Assembly (NCBI GenBank): GCA_023451735.1
Contig: JAEXYH010000043.1
Location: 1 to 64,000, forward strand
Direction: 5' to 3'
DNA length: 64,000 bases
From: Pseudomonadota bacterium
Lineage (GTDB): Bacteria; Pseudomonadota; Alphaproteobacteria; Rhizobiales; Rhizobiaceae
Below the pieces are notes generated by a model. That model was not told where the DNA came from. It saw only the letters and a list, made by a program, of their open reading frames with translations, and ran no database searches. Below are positions 32,734 through 41,646 of the stretch, one piece after another (position 1 is the stretch's first letter; each line of letters starts with the position of its first letter). A program made the position numbers and the translations under genes.

Positions 32734-33663
32734 CTATCGCAGCTTCGGGTCGAGGACGTCGCGCAGCCAGTCCCCGAGCAGGTTTATCGCCAGCACAAGG
32801 AAGGCAAGTGTCAGGCCCGGATAGAGCACGATCCACCGTTCGCCGGAGAACAGGAAGTTGTTGCCGATGCGGATCAGGGTGCCGAGCGAGGGTTCGCTTG
32901 CCGGGATGCCGACGCCGAGGAAGCTGAGCGTGGCTTCGCCGAGGATGGCGACGCCGAAATTGATCGTGGCGATGACCAATACCGGTCCCATCACATTCGG
33001 CATGATGTGCTTGATCATGATGATCAGCGCCGGCCGGCCCATGACCCTTGCCGCCTGGACATATTCCCGACCGCTCTCGACCATGGTCGAGGCACGCACG
33101 GTTCTTGCCACCTGTGGCCAGATCGACAGGGACAGGGCCAGGATGATGACGAACAGGGCGAGTTGGTCATGCTGTTCGCGCGGCAGCAGGCTGCGGCTGA
33201 TGCCGTCGATCAGCAGTGCCACCATGATCGACGGAAAGGTCATCTGGATATCGACGACGCGCATGATGAAGGCGTCGAGGAAGCCGCCGACATATCCGGC
33301 GAGCAGGCCTGCAACGAGACCCAGCGCTACGGCCGCGCCGACCGAGACGAAACCGACGATGATCGAGGTCCGCGTGCCGTAGAGGATGGCAGAGAGAAGA
33401 TCGCGTCCCTGGTCGTCGGTTCCAAGCAGAAACGCCGATTGACCGTCCGCATACCAGGCCGGAGGGATCAGCGAATTCATCAGGTCGATGGAGCGCGGAT
33501 CGAACGGGTCATGCGGCGCGATGAGCGGTGCAAGCAGCGCTGCGGCGATCATCACGATTGCGACGATGGCGGCAGCGATCGTCAACGGCGATTCCTTGAA
33601 CTTGAACCAGGCGTCGCTGTCGCGCAGCGCCGGCAGAAAGCGGTATGCGGAGTTTTCGGCCAT
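32734..33663 (-). CDS. Dipeptide-type ABC permease, DppC class
   Basis: A 309-residue permease with an N-terminal OppC_N segment (TM near 25-45), the FLLGTDDQGRDLLSAILYG block, an ATPase-coupling segment (YVQAARVMGRPALIIMIKHIMPN) and the C-terminal GEATLSFLGVGIP and EPSLGTLIRIG blocks. The long frame continues upstream, but the ATG at 33663 overlaps the DppB stop as TAATG and gives the proper N-terminus. The periplasmic loop between the first TM and the GTDDQGRD block is longer than in DppC, a feature also seen in GsiD-like permeases. Confidence 0.93.
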   Translation of the reverse strand: MAENSAYRFLPALRDSDAWFKFKESPLTIAAAIVAIVMIAAALLAPLIAPHDPFDPRSIDLMNSLIPPAWYADGQSAFLLGTDDQGRDLLSAILYGTRTSIIVGFVSVGAAVALGLVAGLLAGYVGGFLDAFIMRVVDIQMTFPSIMVALLIDGISRSLLPREQHDQLALFVIILALSLSIWPQVARTVRASTMVESGREYVQAARVMGRPALIIMIKHIMPNVMGPVLVIATINFGVAILGEATLSFLGVGIPASEPSLGTLIRIGNNFLFSGERWIVLYPGLTLAFLVLAINLLGDWLRDVLDPKLR

Positions 33664-34646
33664 TACGCGCCCCTCGTGACATTGCCGGCGCGCAGGCGCG
33701 GATCGATGACGTAATAGAGAAGATCGACAGCCAGGTTGATCGCCACGAACAGGACCGCCACAAGCAGCAGATAGGTCGACATGATCGGGATGTCGGCCGT
33801 CGAAATCGCCTGCAGGAATAGCAGGCCGACGCCGGGCCACTGGAAGACGCTCTCGGTGATGATGCCGAAGGCGATGATCGATCCCAGCTGCATGCCGACA
33901 ATCGTCATCACCGGGACGAGCGTGTTTCGGAGCGCATGGCCGAAATTGATCTTGTATTCGCTGATGCCGCGCGCACGGGCAAACTTGATGAAGTCGGTGC
34001 GCATCACTTCCATCATTTCGGAGCGGACCAGCCGCATGATGAACGTCATCTGGAACAGGCCGAGGGTAAAGGCCGGCATGATGATCGATTTCCAGCCGGA
34101 CACCGTAAGCAGGCCCGTCGTCCACCATCCGATGCGGACGGTATCACCGCGTCCAAAGGTCGACAGCAGGCCCAGTTCCACGCCGAAGACGAGGATGAGC
34201 ATGATCCCGGTGAAAAAGGTCGGCAGTGAAATGCCGATCAGCGAGACGACGAGGAAGACCCGGCTGAGCCAGCGTTTCGGATGCAGCCCGGTATAGACCC
34301 CCATCGGCACGCCGATCAGACAGGCAATGACCATCGCGAACATGCTGAGTTCGAGCGTCGCCGGCAGCCGCTCTGCAAGAAGCCGGTCGACCGGCTGTCC
34401 CATCTGGTAGGATATGCCGAAATCGCCGCTCGCGGCCCGCCAGACAAAGCGGACGAACTGCACCGGGACAGGATCATTGAGGCCGAGTTTTTCACGCAGT
34501 TCCGCGCGCTCCGCCAATGTCGTTTCCTGCCCGACCATCTGTGACACGGGATCGCCGATGAAGCGGAACATCAGAAACGCGAGCATCGCCACAGCGAGCA
34601 GCACGATGCCGGACTGGATCAGCCGGCGAAGAATAAAGCTTGCCAT
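33663..34646 (-). CDS. Dipeptide-type ABC permease, DppB class
   Basis: A 327-residue permease that starts MASFILRRLIQSGIVLLAVA, with the long first periplasmic loop (DPVSQMVGQE), the KFARARGISEYKINFGHALRN coupling helix and the ESVFQWPGVGLLFLQA end block. The ATG at 34646 has GGA seven bases upstream; two in-frame ATGs further up lack a site. The gene follows the binding-protein gene after a 97-base gap holding a strong hairpin. Confidence 0.92.
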   Translation of the reverse strand: MASFILRRLIQSGIVLLAVAMLAFLMFRFIGDPVSQMVGQETTLAERAELREKLGLNDPVPVQFVRFVWRAASGDFGISYQMGQPVDRLLAERLPATLELSMFAMVIACLIGVPMGVYTGLHPKRWLSRVFLVVSLIGISLPTFFTGIMLILVFGVELGLLSTFGRGDTVRIGWWTTGLLTVSGWKSIIMPAFTLGLFQMTFIMRLVRSEMMEVMRTDFIKFARARGISEYKINFGHALRNTLVPVMTIVGMQLGSIIAFGIITESVFQWPGVGLLFLQAISTADIPIMSTYLLLVAVLFVAINLAVDLLYYVIDPRLRAGNVTRGA

Positions 34647-34707
34647 TTTCATTCCAGATTGAAGCCGCACGATGGACCATCGTGACGGTCGTCCGTCCAG
34701 TGTGAAG

Positions 34708-34729
34708 GCCGGCGGAAGGTCCCGCCGGC
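34708..34729 (-). other. Intercistronic stem-loop after the binding-protein gene
   Basis: A perfect 8-bp stem (GCCGGCGG / CCGCCGGC) with a 6-base loop lies 14 bases after the stop of the binding-protein gene and before the permeases. No T-run follows. In peptide importers such hairpins usually protect the binding-protein mRNA from 3' decay and so raise its level over the permeases. Confidence 0.55.
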
Positions 34730-34743
34730 TATCCGGTCATGAC

Positions 34744-36375
34744 TTAGTTCTTGATGTTGACGTAACGCCAGTCGAAGACGTCGTCTGCACGCTGGCGCAG
34801 TTCGACATTGTTCTTCACGCCCCAGGAAAGCCACTGCTGGTGGATGGGCAGGTAGGCGATATCTTCGGTCGTGATCGTCCAGACCTTCTTGATCAGCGCG
34901 TCACGCTTTTCCTGGTCCGTCTCGGCCAGGATTTCAGCCGCAAGCTTGTCCACTTCAGGGTTGCAGTATCCGCCGTTGTTGGACTTGCCGTTGGTCACCT
35001 TCATCCGCTCCTCCTCTGCCCAGACGGCTGATGTCGGGGTGGCGCGGGGGCATTCATGCAGCGAGTTGATCGGTCCCCAGCTGTCATAGCTCGGCGGGGT
35101 CGATCCGAGCATGCTGAGGCTGAAGTCGAGATGCGGCGCATGCACCTTCTGGAAGAACTTCGTCTTGGTCTGGGCGTTGACCTTGACCTTGATGTTCACC
35201 TTCGCAAGCATGGTCGAGAGGGCAAGGCAAATGGCTTCGTCATTGACGTAACGATCGTTGCTGCAATCGAGGCCGATCTCGAAACCGTCGGGATAGCCCG
35301 CTTCCGCGAGCAGCGCCTTCGACTTTTCGATATCGAACGGAATGCGCTTGAAATCCGGGCTGGACCCGTGAATGCCGGGCGCGACCATCAGCGCGGAGGG
35401 GGTGGACATGTTGCGCATGACCTTGGCCTTCAGCGTCTCGATGTCGATGGCGCGATAGAGCGCTTCACGCACCCTTCTGTCCTTCAGCGGGTTCTTGCCC
35501 TTGATATTCGAATAGACGAGTTCGTCGCGGAACTGGTCCATGACGATATAGATGGTGCGCAGTTCAGGCCCGACGATCGCCTGGGAGGAACCGCTCGCCT
35601 TGAGGCGGTCGATATCCTGGAGCGGCACCGGCATGATCACGTCCATCTGCCCGGATAGCAGGGCGGCAACGCGCGTGGCCGAGTTGGGGATCGGCGTGAA
35701 GACGACCTCGGAGACATTGCTCTCGGATTTCGAGGCGTTCCACCAGTCCTTGTTGGCTTCCAGCGTCGTGCGGATGCCGGGCTCGCGCGACTTCAGGATG
35801 AAGGGACCGGTGCCGTTCTCATGAAGCGTGGCATAGCTTTCCGCTTCGCCGCCGCCCTTCTGGGGGCCCTTGTCGCCGTTCTTTTCGGCCCAGGACTTCG
35901 ACATCATGTACCAGTTGCCCCACTGATACATGATGATCGGATTCGGGGTCTTGGTGATGAAATCGACCGTGTAGTCGTCGACCTTGACGACCTTGGTGTC
36001 GTTGGAAAGGCGGTTCTTCAGATCCGAGCCATTGGCCCGCACGCGGTCTGCCGAAAACAGCACGTCGTCAGCGGTAAACGGGCTGCCGTCATGAAACTTG
36101 ACACCCTGGCGGAGCTTGAAACGCCAGCGCGTCGGCTCGACCATTTCCCAGCTTTCGGCAAGCGCCGGCTGGATCTTGAGGTCGGCATCGCGGCGAATGA
36201 GGCCCTCATACATGTTTCCGAGAAAGCCCGTCGTGAAGGTCTCGTCGAACACGTAAGGATCGAGCGAATTGATATCGCCCTGTGCAGCAAAACGCAGGGT
36301 TTCGGCGCTGGAGATTGACGCGGAAGCGCAAAGCAGAAGCCCGGTCAGGGCAGCAAGGACAGGCGCCTTTTTCAT
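34744..36375 (-). CDS. Dipeptide-type ABC substrate-binding protein (SBP_bac_5)
   Basis: A 543-residue binding protein. The Sec signal MKKAPVLAALTGLLLCASASISSA is cleaved near residue 24. The mature part has LRFAAQGDINSLDPYVFDETFT, the KIQPALAESWEMV segment, LRQGVKFHDGSPFTADDVLFS and the VREALYRAIDIETLKAKV block of the DppA/OppA family. It starts the minus-strand importer operon, with AGGGGA upstream of the ATG, and diverges from the rpiR-amidohydrolase-oxidase-dehydrogenase operon, sharing its regulatory region. The ligand is likely the compound those enzymes break down. Confidence 0.93.
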   Translation of the reverse strand: MKKAPVLAALTGLLLCASASISSAETLRFAAQGDINSLDPYVFDETFTTGFLGNMYEGLIRRDADLKIQPALAESWEMVEPTRWRFKLRQGVKFHDGSPFTADDVLFSADRVRANGSDLKNRLSNDTKVVKVDDYTVDFITKTPNPIIMYQWGNWYMMSKSWAEKNGDKGPQKGGGEAESYATLHENGTGPFILKSREPGIRTTLEANKDWWNASKSESNVSEVVFTPIPNSATRVAALLSGQMDVIMPVPLQDIDRLKASGSSQAIVGPELRTIYIVMDQFRDELVYSNIKGKNPLKDRRVREALYRAIDIETLKAKVMRNMSTPSALMVAPGIHGSSPDFKRIPFDIEKSKALLAEAGYPDGFEIGLDCSNDRYVNDEAICLALSTMLAKVNIKVKVNAQTKTKFFQKVHAPHLDFSLSMLGSTPPSYDSWGPINSLHECPRATPTSAVWAEEERMKVTNGKSNNGGYCNPEVDKLAAEILAETDQEKRDALIKKVWTITTEDIAYLPIHQQWLSWGVKNNVELRQRADDVFDWRYVNIKN

Positions 36376-36499
36376 ATCTGAAGTCCCCTTCGTTGTGTGT
36401 GATGCATTTTATGGTTGAGGGCTCATCGCCCTGCGTGCATTTCTGTCATTTTCATGAACTGTATGCGTTTGTAGCATGGCGTCAACGAGAAACTGTATA

Positions 36500-36513
36500 A
36501 TTTGATATCAAAT
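36500..36513. promoter_or_regulatory. Putative RpiR operator (perfect 14-bp palindrome ATTTGATATCAAAT)
   Basis: A perfect palindrome lies in the 188-base divergent region between the importer operon and rpiR, 51 bases before the rpiR start and next to an AT-rich TATAAT-like element. The location predicts that RpiR controls both directions from one site. Confidence 0.65.
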
Positions 36514-36563
36514 ATCATTGACGCTGTAGAAAATTATCATATTGTACAGGCTGGAGAGAGAAC

Positions 36564-37439
36564 GTGAACATCAAAGCCCAACTCGAATCCGGTAATCTCA
36601 ATTTCACGGCAGCCGAACGGAAAACCGTGCGAACGCTGTTGAACAACTATCCCGCAGCCGGCCTGGGTACGGTTGCCGGTTTCGCGGCGCGTGCCGGCGT
36701 CAGCATTCCCACGATCCTTCGGTTGGTGACGAAGCTGGGATACGGCGGTTACGCGGCCTTCCAGAAGGACCTTATCGAAGAGGTCAGCGAGCAGCTGAAT
36801 TCGCCGCTTTCGATGCTGGATTCCCGCCGCGAAATGGACGGTGATGGCGACACCTATGTCGCCATCATGCGCAACCTTGCGGATGCCCTGAACAAGGCGG
36901 CGGAGGCACATCGGCCGCAGGAGTTCGAGGCCATCCTCGATCTTCTGTCGGACGAGCGAAGCTCGGTTTTCTGTCTCGGTGGGCGGTTCAGCTCGATCCT
37001 CGCGCTGCGTCTTTCCATGCACTTGAGCCAGCTTCGGCCCGGTGTTTCGGTCATCGACAATCAGTCCGCGAGATTGTTTGACCGTCTGGTCGATTTCAAC
37101 AGCCAGACAACGCTCGTGGTGTTCGATTATCGGCGTTATCAGAATGACGTGGTGGAATTCGCGCGGCTGGCGCGCGAGGGGCGCGCCCGCATCATCCTTT
37201 TCACCGACCGCTGGATGTCGCCGATCAGCAATTTCGCCGATCAGGTGCTCATCTCGCCGGTCGAGTCCTTGTCGCCCTATGATTCCAAGGTCGCGGCTTT
37301 CGCCCAGTGCGAGGCCATTATCGCAGCCCTGGTCAAGCGCAGCCCCAACAAAGTTCGCGAACGGCTCGCGACGATAGAGGCCCTTCGCCAGAAGGGCGAA
37401 ACGCAATCGCATCAGGCAGAACAGGAACATGACAAATGA
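36564..37439 (+). CDS. RpiR/MurR-family transcriptional regulator
   Basis: A 291-residue regulator. The N-terminal RpiR helix-turn-helix domain spans about residues 1-78 (LNFTAAERKTVRTLLNNYP, then AARAGVSIPTILRLVTKLGYGGYAAFQKDL). A C-terminal SIS domain (about 115-260) that would bind a small ligand includes VFCLGGRFSSILALRLSMHL and LVVFDYRRYQNDVVEFA. A GGAGAG site precedes the ATG. It is the first gene of the plus-strand operon and overlaps the amidohydrolase gene by 11 bases. It diverges from the importer, suggesting substrate-responsive control of uptake and breakdown together. Confidence 0.92.
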   Translation: MNIKAQLESGNLNFTAAERKTVRTLLNNYPAAGLGTVAGFAARAGVSIPTILRLVTKLGYGGYAAFQKDLIEEVSEQLNSPLSMLDSRREMDGDGDTYVAIMRNLADALNKAAEAHRPQEFEAILDLLSDERSSVFCLGGRFSSILALRLSMHLSQLRPGVSVIDNQSARLFDRLVDFNSQTTLVVFDYRRYQNDVVEFARLAREGRARIILFTDRWMSPISNFADQVLISPVESLSPYDSKVAAFAQCEAIIAALVKRSPNKVRERLATIEALRQKGETQSHQAEQEHDK

Positions 37440-38247
37440 GGATGGCGCCTTGAGCGGCACGGTCGAGATTACCAATCCGGATGGAACGTTCCCGGGCCTT
37501 CTGGTTTGCGACCACGCTTCGTGCGCGGTACCCGGGGCATTCAAAGATCTCGGCCTGTCCCAAGAGGAACTGAACGATCATATCGGTGTCGATGTCGGTA
37601 TCGCCGAGGTGGTACGCTTCGTATCCCGCAAACTCGACATGCCGGCCGTACTTGCGCCCTATTCGAGACTGTTCATCGACTGCAATCGCTGGATATACGA
37701 CCCGAGGCTCATTCTTGTCGAAAGTGACGGTGTTGTCGTGCCCGGCAATGCGGATCTGTCACCGGCGGACCGGGAGCACCGCATCGAAACCTGTTTCTGG
37801 CCCTATCACCGCGCCGTTACAGATGCAGTGCGGAGCCTGACGCAAAGGCACCGGCATCCTTTCGTCGTCTTCATGCACAGCTGCACCCGCCAATTGGTTG
37901 GCGACGAATATCGCCCCTGGGACATCGGCACGATCTGGAACGAAAGCGACGCGCTTTCCTCCGCCATGATCGAAAGCCTCGGGCGTTTCGGTGACCTCAC
38001 CATCGGCGACAACCAGCCCTATTCCGGTCGAGAAGGCGCATTCTCCCTGGACTTTCATACCTGGGGCACCGGCATTCCCGCCTGCGGCATCGAAATCACC
38101 AATGATGCGCTGAGAGCACCGCGTGACATCGCGCGATGGAATGAGCGGATGGCGGATGTCATCGGACGGCTTGGGCAAACCCGCGATGACATATGGCGCC
38201 GCCATCATCAGCTAACCGCGGCACGATCTCCGGCAATCGCTTCATAG
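37429..38247 (+). CDS. N-formylglutamate amidohydrolase (FGase/HutG-like) family protein
   Basis: A 272-residue metal-dependent amidohydrolase. Family blocks are LLVCDHASCAVP (about residues 24-35), the APYSRLFIDCNRW segment, FVVFMHSCTRQL with the metal-site His, and RPWDIGTIWNESD. The classic family member hydrolyses N-formyl-L-glutamate to formate and glutamate in histidine breakdown, but no other hut gene is here. Next to an amine oxidoreductase and an aldehyde dehydrogenase, it may instead remove an N-formyl or other N-acyl group from the imported compound. It overlaps rpiR by 11 bases and precedes the oxidase gene by 23 bases. Confidence 0.85.
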   Translation: MTNEDGALSGTVEITNPDGTFPGLLVCDHASCAVPGAFKDLGLSQEELNDHIGVDVGIAEVVRFVSRKLDMPAVLAPYSRLFIDCNRWIYDPRLILVESDGVVVPGNADLSPADREHRIETCFWPYHRAVTDAVRSLTQRHRHPFVVFMHSCTRQLVGDEYRPWDIGTIWNESDALSSAMIESLGRFGDLTIGDNQPYSGREGAFSLDFHTWGTGIPACGIEITNDALRAPRDIARWNERMADVIGRLGQTRDDIWRRHHQLTAARSPAIAS

Positions 38248-38270
38248 AAGTATAAAAAGCAGGGAACTCC

Positions 38271-39566
38271 ATGATGACCACAATCGGCAGTCTTTACGAG
38301 GATAGTGCGCCGGCGGCACCGGATACGACGGTACTGAGCGGCGCGCATGAAGCGGATTTCGTCATCATCGGAGCAGGCTTTACCGGCCTGTCTGCCGCCA
38401 TCCATGCGGCCAGCCGCAAGACCAGGACGATCGTGATCGAGGCAAATGGCATCGGCCATGGCGGCTCCGGCCGCAATCACGGTCATTGCGTCCCGGTCTA
38501 CAGTTTTATCAACCCCCGGAAGGCGATTGAAACGCTGGGCGTCGAGCGTGGCGAAAGGCTGACCCGTATTCTGGCCGATTCCGGCAAGCGCGTCTTTTCG
38601 CTCATCCGGGACTACGGCATCGATTGCGAGGCGGCGCCGACCGGCGCGTTGCAACTCGCGCACAGCCCGAAGACCATGCCCGCCCTGCAGCACCAGCATG
38701 ATTTCTATGCGAGCCTCGGGACTGAGCCCAAAATGCTCACCCGCGACGAGGCCGTCGCATTGACCGGATCGGAACAGTTTCACGGGGGATGGGTTCACAC
38801 CGGAGGCGGTCATCTGAACCCTCTCGCCTATGCGCGCGGCCTTGCCGGTGCCGCAACGCGCGAGGGTGCTGAAATTTATACGAATTCCCCCGTCGTGAAG
38901 ATCGAGCGCAAGGGTGGTGCGTGGCTGGTTACCTGCCCGCAGGGCACGGTGCTGGCACGCCGCGTCGGGCTTGCGACAGGTGCCTATACGGCGGAACTGC
39001 TGTCGCCGCTCGGCAAGAGCTTCTTCACCATGCGGTCTTACGCGATCGCGTCGAACCCGCTCGACATGGACTTGCGAAAGACAATACTGCCGGGCAACCA
39101 CAATTTCGGCGATACCCGCCATGACGTCCGTTATGTACGGTTCGACAAGCAGAACCGGCTGATCATGGGCGGGCTCGTCGAGCCGGTCATCGGCACCAAT
39201 TTCAACGCGACGACGGATTTCATCTCGCGCCGCGTGCGCGAAATGTTCCCGCAGATCAAGACGATCGACTGGCGCTGGCATTGGTCCGGCCAACTCGACA
39301 TCACAATGGATCGTACGCCACGTCTCTACAATCCGCAGGAGGGGCTTTACGCGCTGGTTGGTTATTCCGGGCGCGGGGTGCCGACTGCGACTGCGCTTGG
39401 CGAGGTGCTGGGCGAGGCCGGAACGGGCGTTGCGCCGAACGACCTGCCGATGCCCGTTTCCGAGATGCGCTCTCTGAATGCCGCGCCGTTGCTTTCGGTC
39501 TTCGTGCCGATGCTGCGCGGCCCGATAAACCGTATGCGTAGCCGCATCGAATCGAAGGTTGCATGA
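38271..39566 (+). CDS. FAD-dependent amine/amino-acid oxidoreductase (DAO family, PuuB/OrdL-like)
   Basis: A 431-residue flavoprotein with an FAD-binding motif VIIGAGFTGLSAAIHAA at residues 31-47, then GIGHGGSGRNHGHCVP and, near the C-terminus, a YALVGYSGRGVPTATALG block that closes the flavin site. This matches PuuB, OrdL and related enzymes that oxidise gamma-glutamylputrescine or N-substituted amines to aldehydes with release of ammonia or amine. AGGGAA precedes the start. The stop overlaps the aldehyde dehydrogenase start by 4 bases, pointing to an amine-to-aldehyde-to-acid sequence. No glutamate-putrescine ligase is present, so the acylated amine would have to come from outside. Confidence 0.88.
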   Translation: MMTTIGSLYEDSAPAAPDTTVLSGAHEADFVIIGAGFTGLSAAIHAASRKTRTIVIEANGIGHGGSGRNHGHCVPVYSFINPRKAIETLGVERGERLTRILADSGKRVFSLIRDYGIDCEAAPTGALQLAHSPKTMPALQHQHDFYASLGTEPKMLTRDEAVALTGSEQFHGGWVHTGGGHLNPLAYARGLAGAATREGAEIYTNSPVVKIERKGGAWLVTCPQGTVLARRVGLATGAYTAELLSPLGKSFFTMRSYAIASNPLDMDLRKTILPGNHNFGDTRHDVRYVRFDKQNRLIMGGLVEPVIGTNFNATTDFISRRVREMFPQIKTIDWRWHWSGQLDITMDRTPRLYNPQEGLYALVGYSGRGVPTATALGEVLGEAGTGVAPNDLPMPVSEMRSLNAAPLLSVFVPMLRGPINRMRSRIESKVA

Positions 39567-40996
39567 TGGACTATTCAAAATTCTACATCGACGGCGCCTG
39601 GGTGAACGGTTCCGAGCCGAAGTCCTTCGATATCGTCAGCCCCGCCGACAACAGCGTCGCCGCGACGATCTCGCTCGGCAATGCCAAGGATGTCGATAGC
39701 GCCGTGGAAGCCGCACGCCGTGCGTTCCCGATCTGGAGCGAAACGCCGCATCAGGAGCGGGTGGCGGCGATCGAGCGGCTGCGAGCGCTTTACGAACGCA
39801 GGATCGAAGAAATGGCGAGCGCCATTTCTGCCGAAATGGGCGCACCCATCCGGTTTGCCCGCAACTCCCAAGCGGCAGCTGGCCTGAGCCAGATCAACAA
39901 CTTCCTGAATGCCGGCCGGGATTTCGTCTTCGAACACCCGATGAACAGCGATGGGTCGGGCGACTTCATCCTGCATCAGCCGATCGGCGTCTGCGGCATG
40001 ATCACGCCCTGGAACTGGCCGATCAACCAGATCACCCTCAAGGTCATTCCGGCGCTGATGGTCGGCTGCACCGTCGTGCTGAAACCGAGCGAAATCGCGC
40101 CGCTCTCGGCCATGGTCTTCATCGACATGCTGCACGAGGCCGGTTTCCCGGATGGCGTCTGCAATCTGGTCAATGGTGATGGTGCCGCGGTCGGTGCCGC
40201 GATGTCGGCCCATCCGGGCATCGACATGATGAGCTTCACCGGCTCGACCCGCGCCGGGATTTCCGTGATGCAGGCCGCGGCCGAAACGGTCAAGCGCGTT
40301 TCGCTCGAACTGGGTGGCAAATCGCCGAACATCGTGTTCGCGGACGTCGATATCGAAGAGGCCGTGACGCGCGGCGCGCGCGCCTGCTTCTCCAATGCGG
40401 GCCAGTCCTGCAACGCGCCGACACGCATGCTGGTCGAGCGTTCTGCCTACGAAAAGGCGGTTGCGATCGCCGCCCGCACTGCCGCCGAGACTGCCGTGGG
40501 TGCACCATCCGAAGATGGTCCACATATTGGCCCGGTCGTATCGATGCGCCAGTACGACAAGATCCAGGCGCTGATCGAAAAAGGTATCCAGGAAGGCGCC
40601 CGTGTCGTTGCCGGCGGGCCGGGGCGCCCGGAAGACCTGGAGATCGGAGCCTATGTGCGCCCGACCGTCTTTGCCGATGTCGATAACGGGATGACCATCG
40701 CGCGTGAGGAGATCTTCGGTCCGGTTCTCTGCGTCATTCCCTTCGATACGGAGGAGGAGGCTATCGAGATCGCCAATGACACACCCTACGGGCTGAACGC
40801 CCAGGTGCAGACGGGCGACCTCGATCGGGCACGTCGGATCGCTTCGAAAGTGCGTTCCGGCATGGTGCAGCTCAACGGCGCCTCGCGCGCATCGGGCAGC
40901 CCGTTCGGCGGATTCAAGCAGTCCGGAAACGGGCGAGAAGGCGGTCGCTGGGGACTTGAAGAATTTCTGGAGATAAAGTCTGTCAGTGGATGGTGA
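39563..40996 (+). CDS. NAD(P)-dependent aldehyde dehydrogenase
   Basis: A 477-residue enzyme of the ALDH superfamily that oxidises an aldehyde to a carboxylic acid. It has the cofactor region TPWNWPINQ, the conserved GSTRAG, the catalytic Glu in LELGGKSPN, the catalytic Cys in FSNAGQSCNAPTR (about residue 280), and the EEIFGPVL block. The best guess is that it oxidises the product of the upstream FAD oxidoreductase. It is the last gene of the rpiR operon; no obvious terminator follows within 250 bases. Confidence 0.94.
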   Translation: MMDYSKFYIDGAWVNGSEPKSFDIVSPADNSVAATISLGNAKDVDSAVEAARRAFPIWSETPHQERVAAIERLRALYERRIEEMASAISAEMGAPIRFARNSQAAAGLSQINNFLNAGRDFVFEHPMNSDGSGDFILHQPIGVCGMITPWNWPINQITLKVIPALMVGCTVVLKPSEIAPLSAMVFIDMLHEAGFPDGVCNLVNGDGAAVGAAMSAHPGIDMMSFTGSTRAGISVMQAAAETVKRVSLELGGKSPNIVFADVDIEEAVTRGARACFSNAGQSCNAPTRMLVERSAYEKAVAIAARTAAETAVGAPSEDGPHIGPVVSMRQYDKIQALIEKGIQEGARVVAGGPGRPEDLEIGAYVRPTVFADVDNGMTIAREEIFGPVLCVIPFDTEEEAIEIANDTPYGLNAQVQTGDLDRARRIASKVRSGMVQLNGASRASGSPFGGFKQSGNGREGGRWGLEEFLEIKSVSGW

Positions 40997-41259
40997 TCCA
41001 GTCACAGTGCGAGGTTTCGCTTGCCCGGTTTACGTATTGAGAACAGGCTTGGATGTCATCGTTCACGGCCGATTTCGACATCCGAATTTTCACTTCGGCG
41101 TATGCAGTCGCGCCGCGAGCTAGGAAATGAGGATTGGTGGTTCGTATCGGCGCAAGACCAGCGCAATCAAGGTGACTTCGCCCGTCTGAACGCGTTAGGC
41201 TTGGCTCTCTATTAATGGGCATCGGCCGCGAATGACCTTCCCGTGGCAACCGGCAACGT

Positions 41260-41280
41260 CAGCCACCTTCGAGGTGGCTG
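41260..41280. repeat. Short perfect stem-loop (9-bp arms, 3-base loop)
   Basis: CAGCCACCT and AGGTGGCTG enclose TCG. It lies far from any gene end (264 bases after the aldehyde dehydrogenase) and lacks a T-run. It may be part of a dispersed palindromic element, or a processed transcript end. Confidence 0.4.
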
Positions 41281-41588
41281 GATTGAAAGAAATAAATCCA
41301 TGCCTGCGATAGCGGCGCTTTGGATCCCCGGGGGGCGTTAGTTCGTCAGCAGCGCACAACCTCTTTGACAGGCCGGCTATCCATTCTGGAGTAAACTCCT
41401 AGTCGCATGTCTATGATATTGATCCGTTGATGGAAGATGAGTTTGGTGGGTGATGAGCGAACGCAAACTCTTCCTTTCGGGCTCGCTGCTCGCCAGAACC
41501 TGACAGAATTACTGATTTTAAACCATCGGCGCCAGTCAGGAGCGAATGTCGTCGGGTCAATAACACATATGTGCTAATGCAACAAACT

Positions 41589-41603
41589 GTCATCATATGA
41601 CAT
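41589..41603. promoter_or_regulatory. Small inverted repeat TGTCAT-CAT-ATGACA upstream of NarL-type regulator
   Basis: Two 6-bp arms lie 43 bases before the GTG start of the response regulator. The spacing and position are compatible with an operator or autoregulatory site, but there is no second copy to compare. Confidence 0.35.
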
Positions 41604-41646
41604 AAGGCTATACGACTTGCGGGATCGCAATCGGGGAGAGCATATA

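Larger units (their letters stand above)
40997..41646. other. 650-base gap with a hairpin and a small inverted repeat, no supported gene
   Basis: No open frame here has a domain or a credible ribosome site. At 41260-41280 there is a 9-bp perfect stem (CAGCCACCT / AGGTGGCTG) with a TCG loop; neither strand has a T-run after it, so it is not a clear terminator. At 41589-41603 TGTCAT and ATGACA flank CAT, close to the regulator gene's start, and could be its operator. GC content is lower than in the flanking genes, which suggests old insertion debris. Confidence 0.4.

Noticed and set aside
31840..33714. Long plus-strand open frame of over 600 codons opposite the second importer operon
   Set aside because: It lies antisense to recognisable ATPase and permease genes, is rich in His, Asp, Arg and Gln with no domain, and results from GC-biased third positions of the true genes.
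38208..41005. Two long minus-strand frames opposite the amine oxidoreductase and aldehyde dehydrogenase genes
   Set aside because: Both real genes on the plus strand carry intact catalytic motifs; the antisense products show no family features.
41260..41280. Terminator for the aldehyde dehydrogenase operon
   Set aside because: It is more than 260 bases downstream and no T-run follows on either strand.
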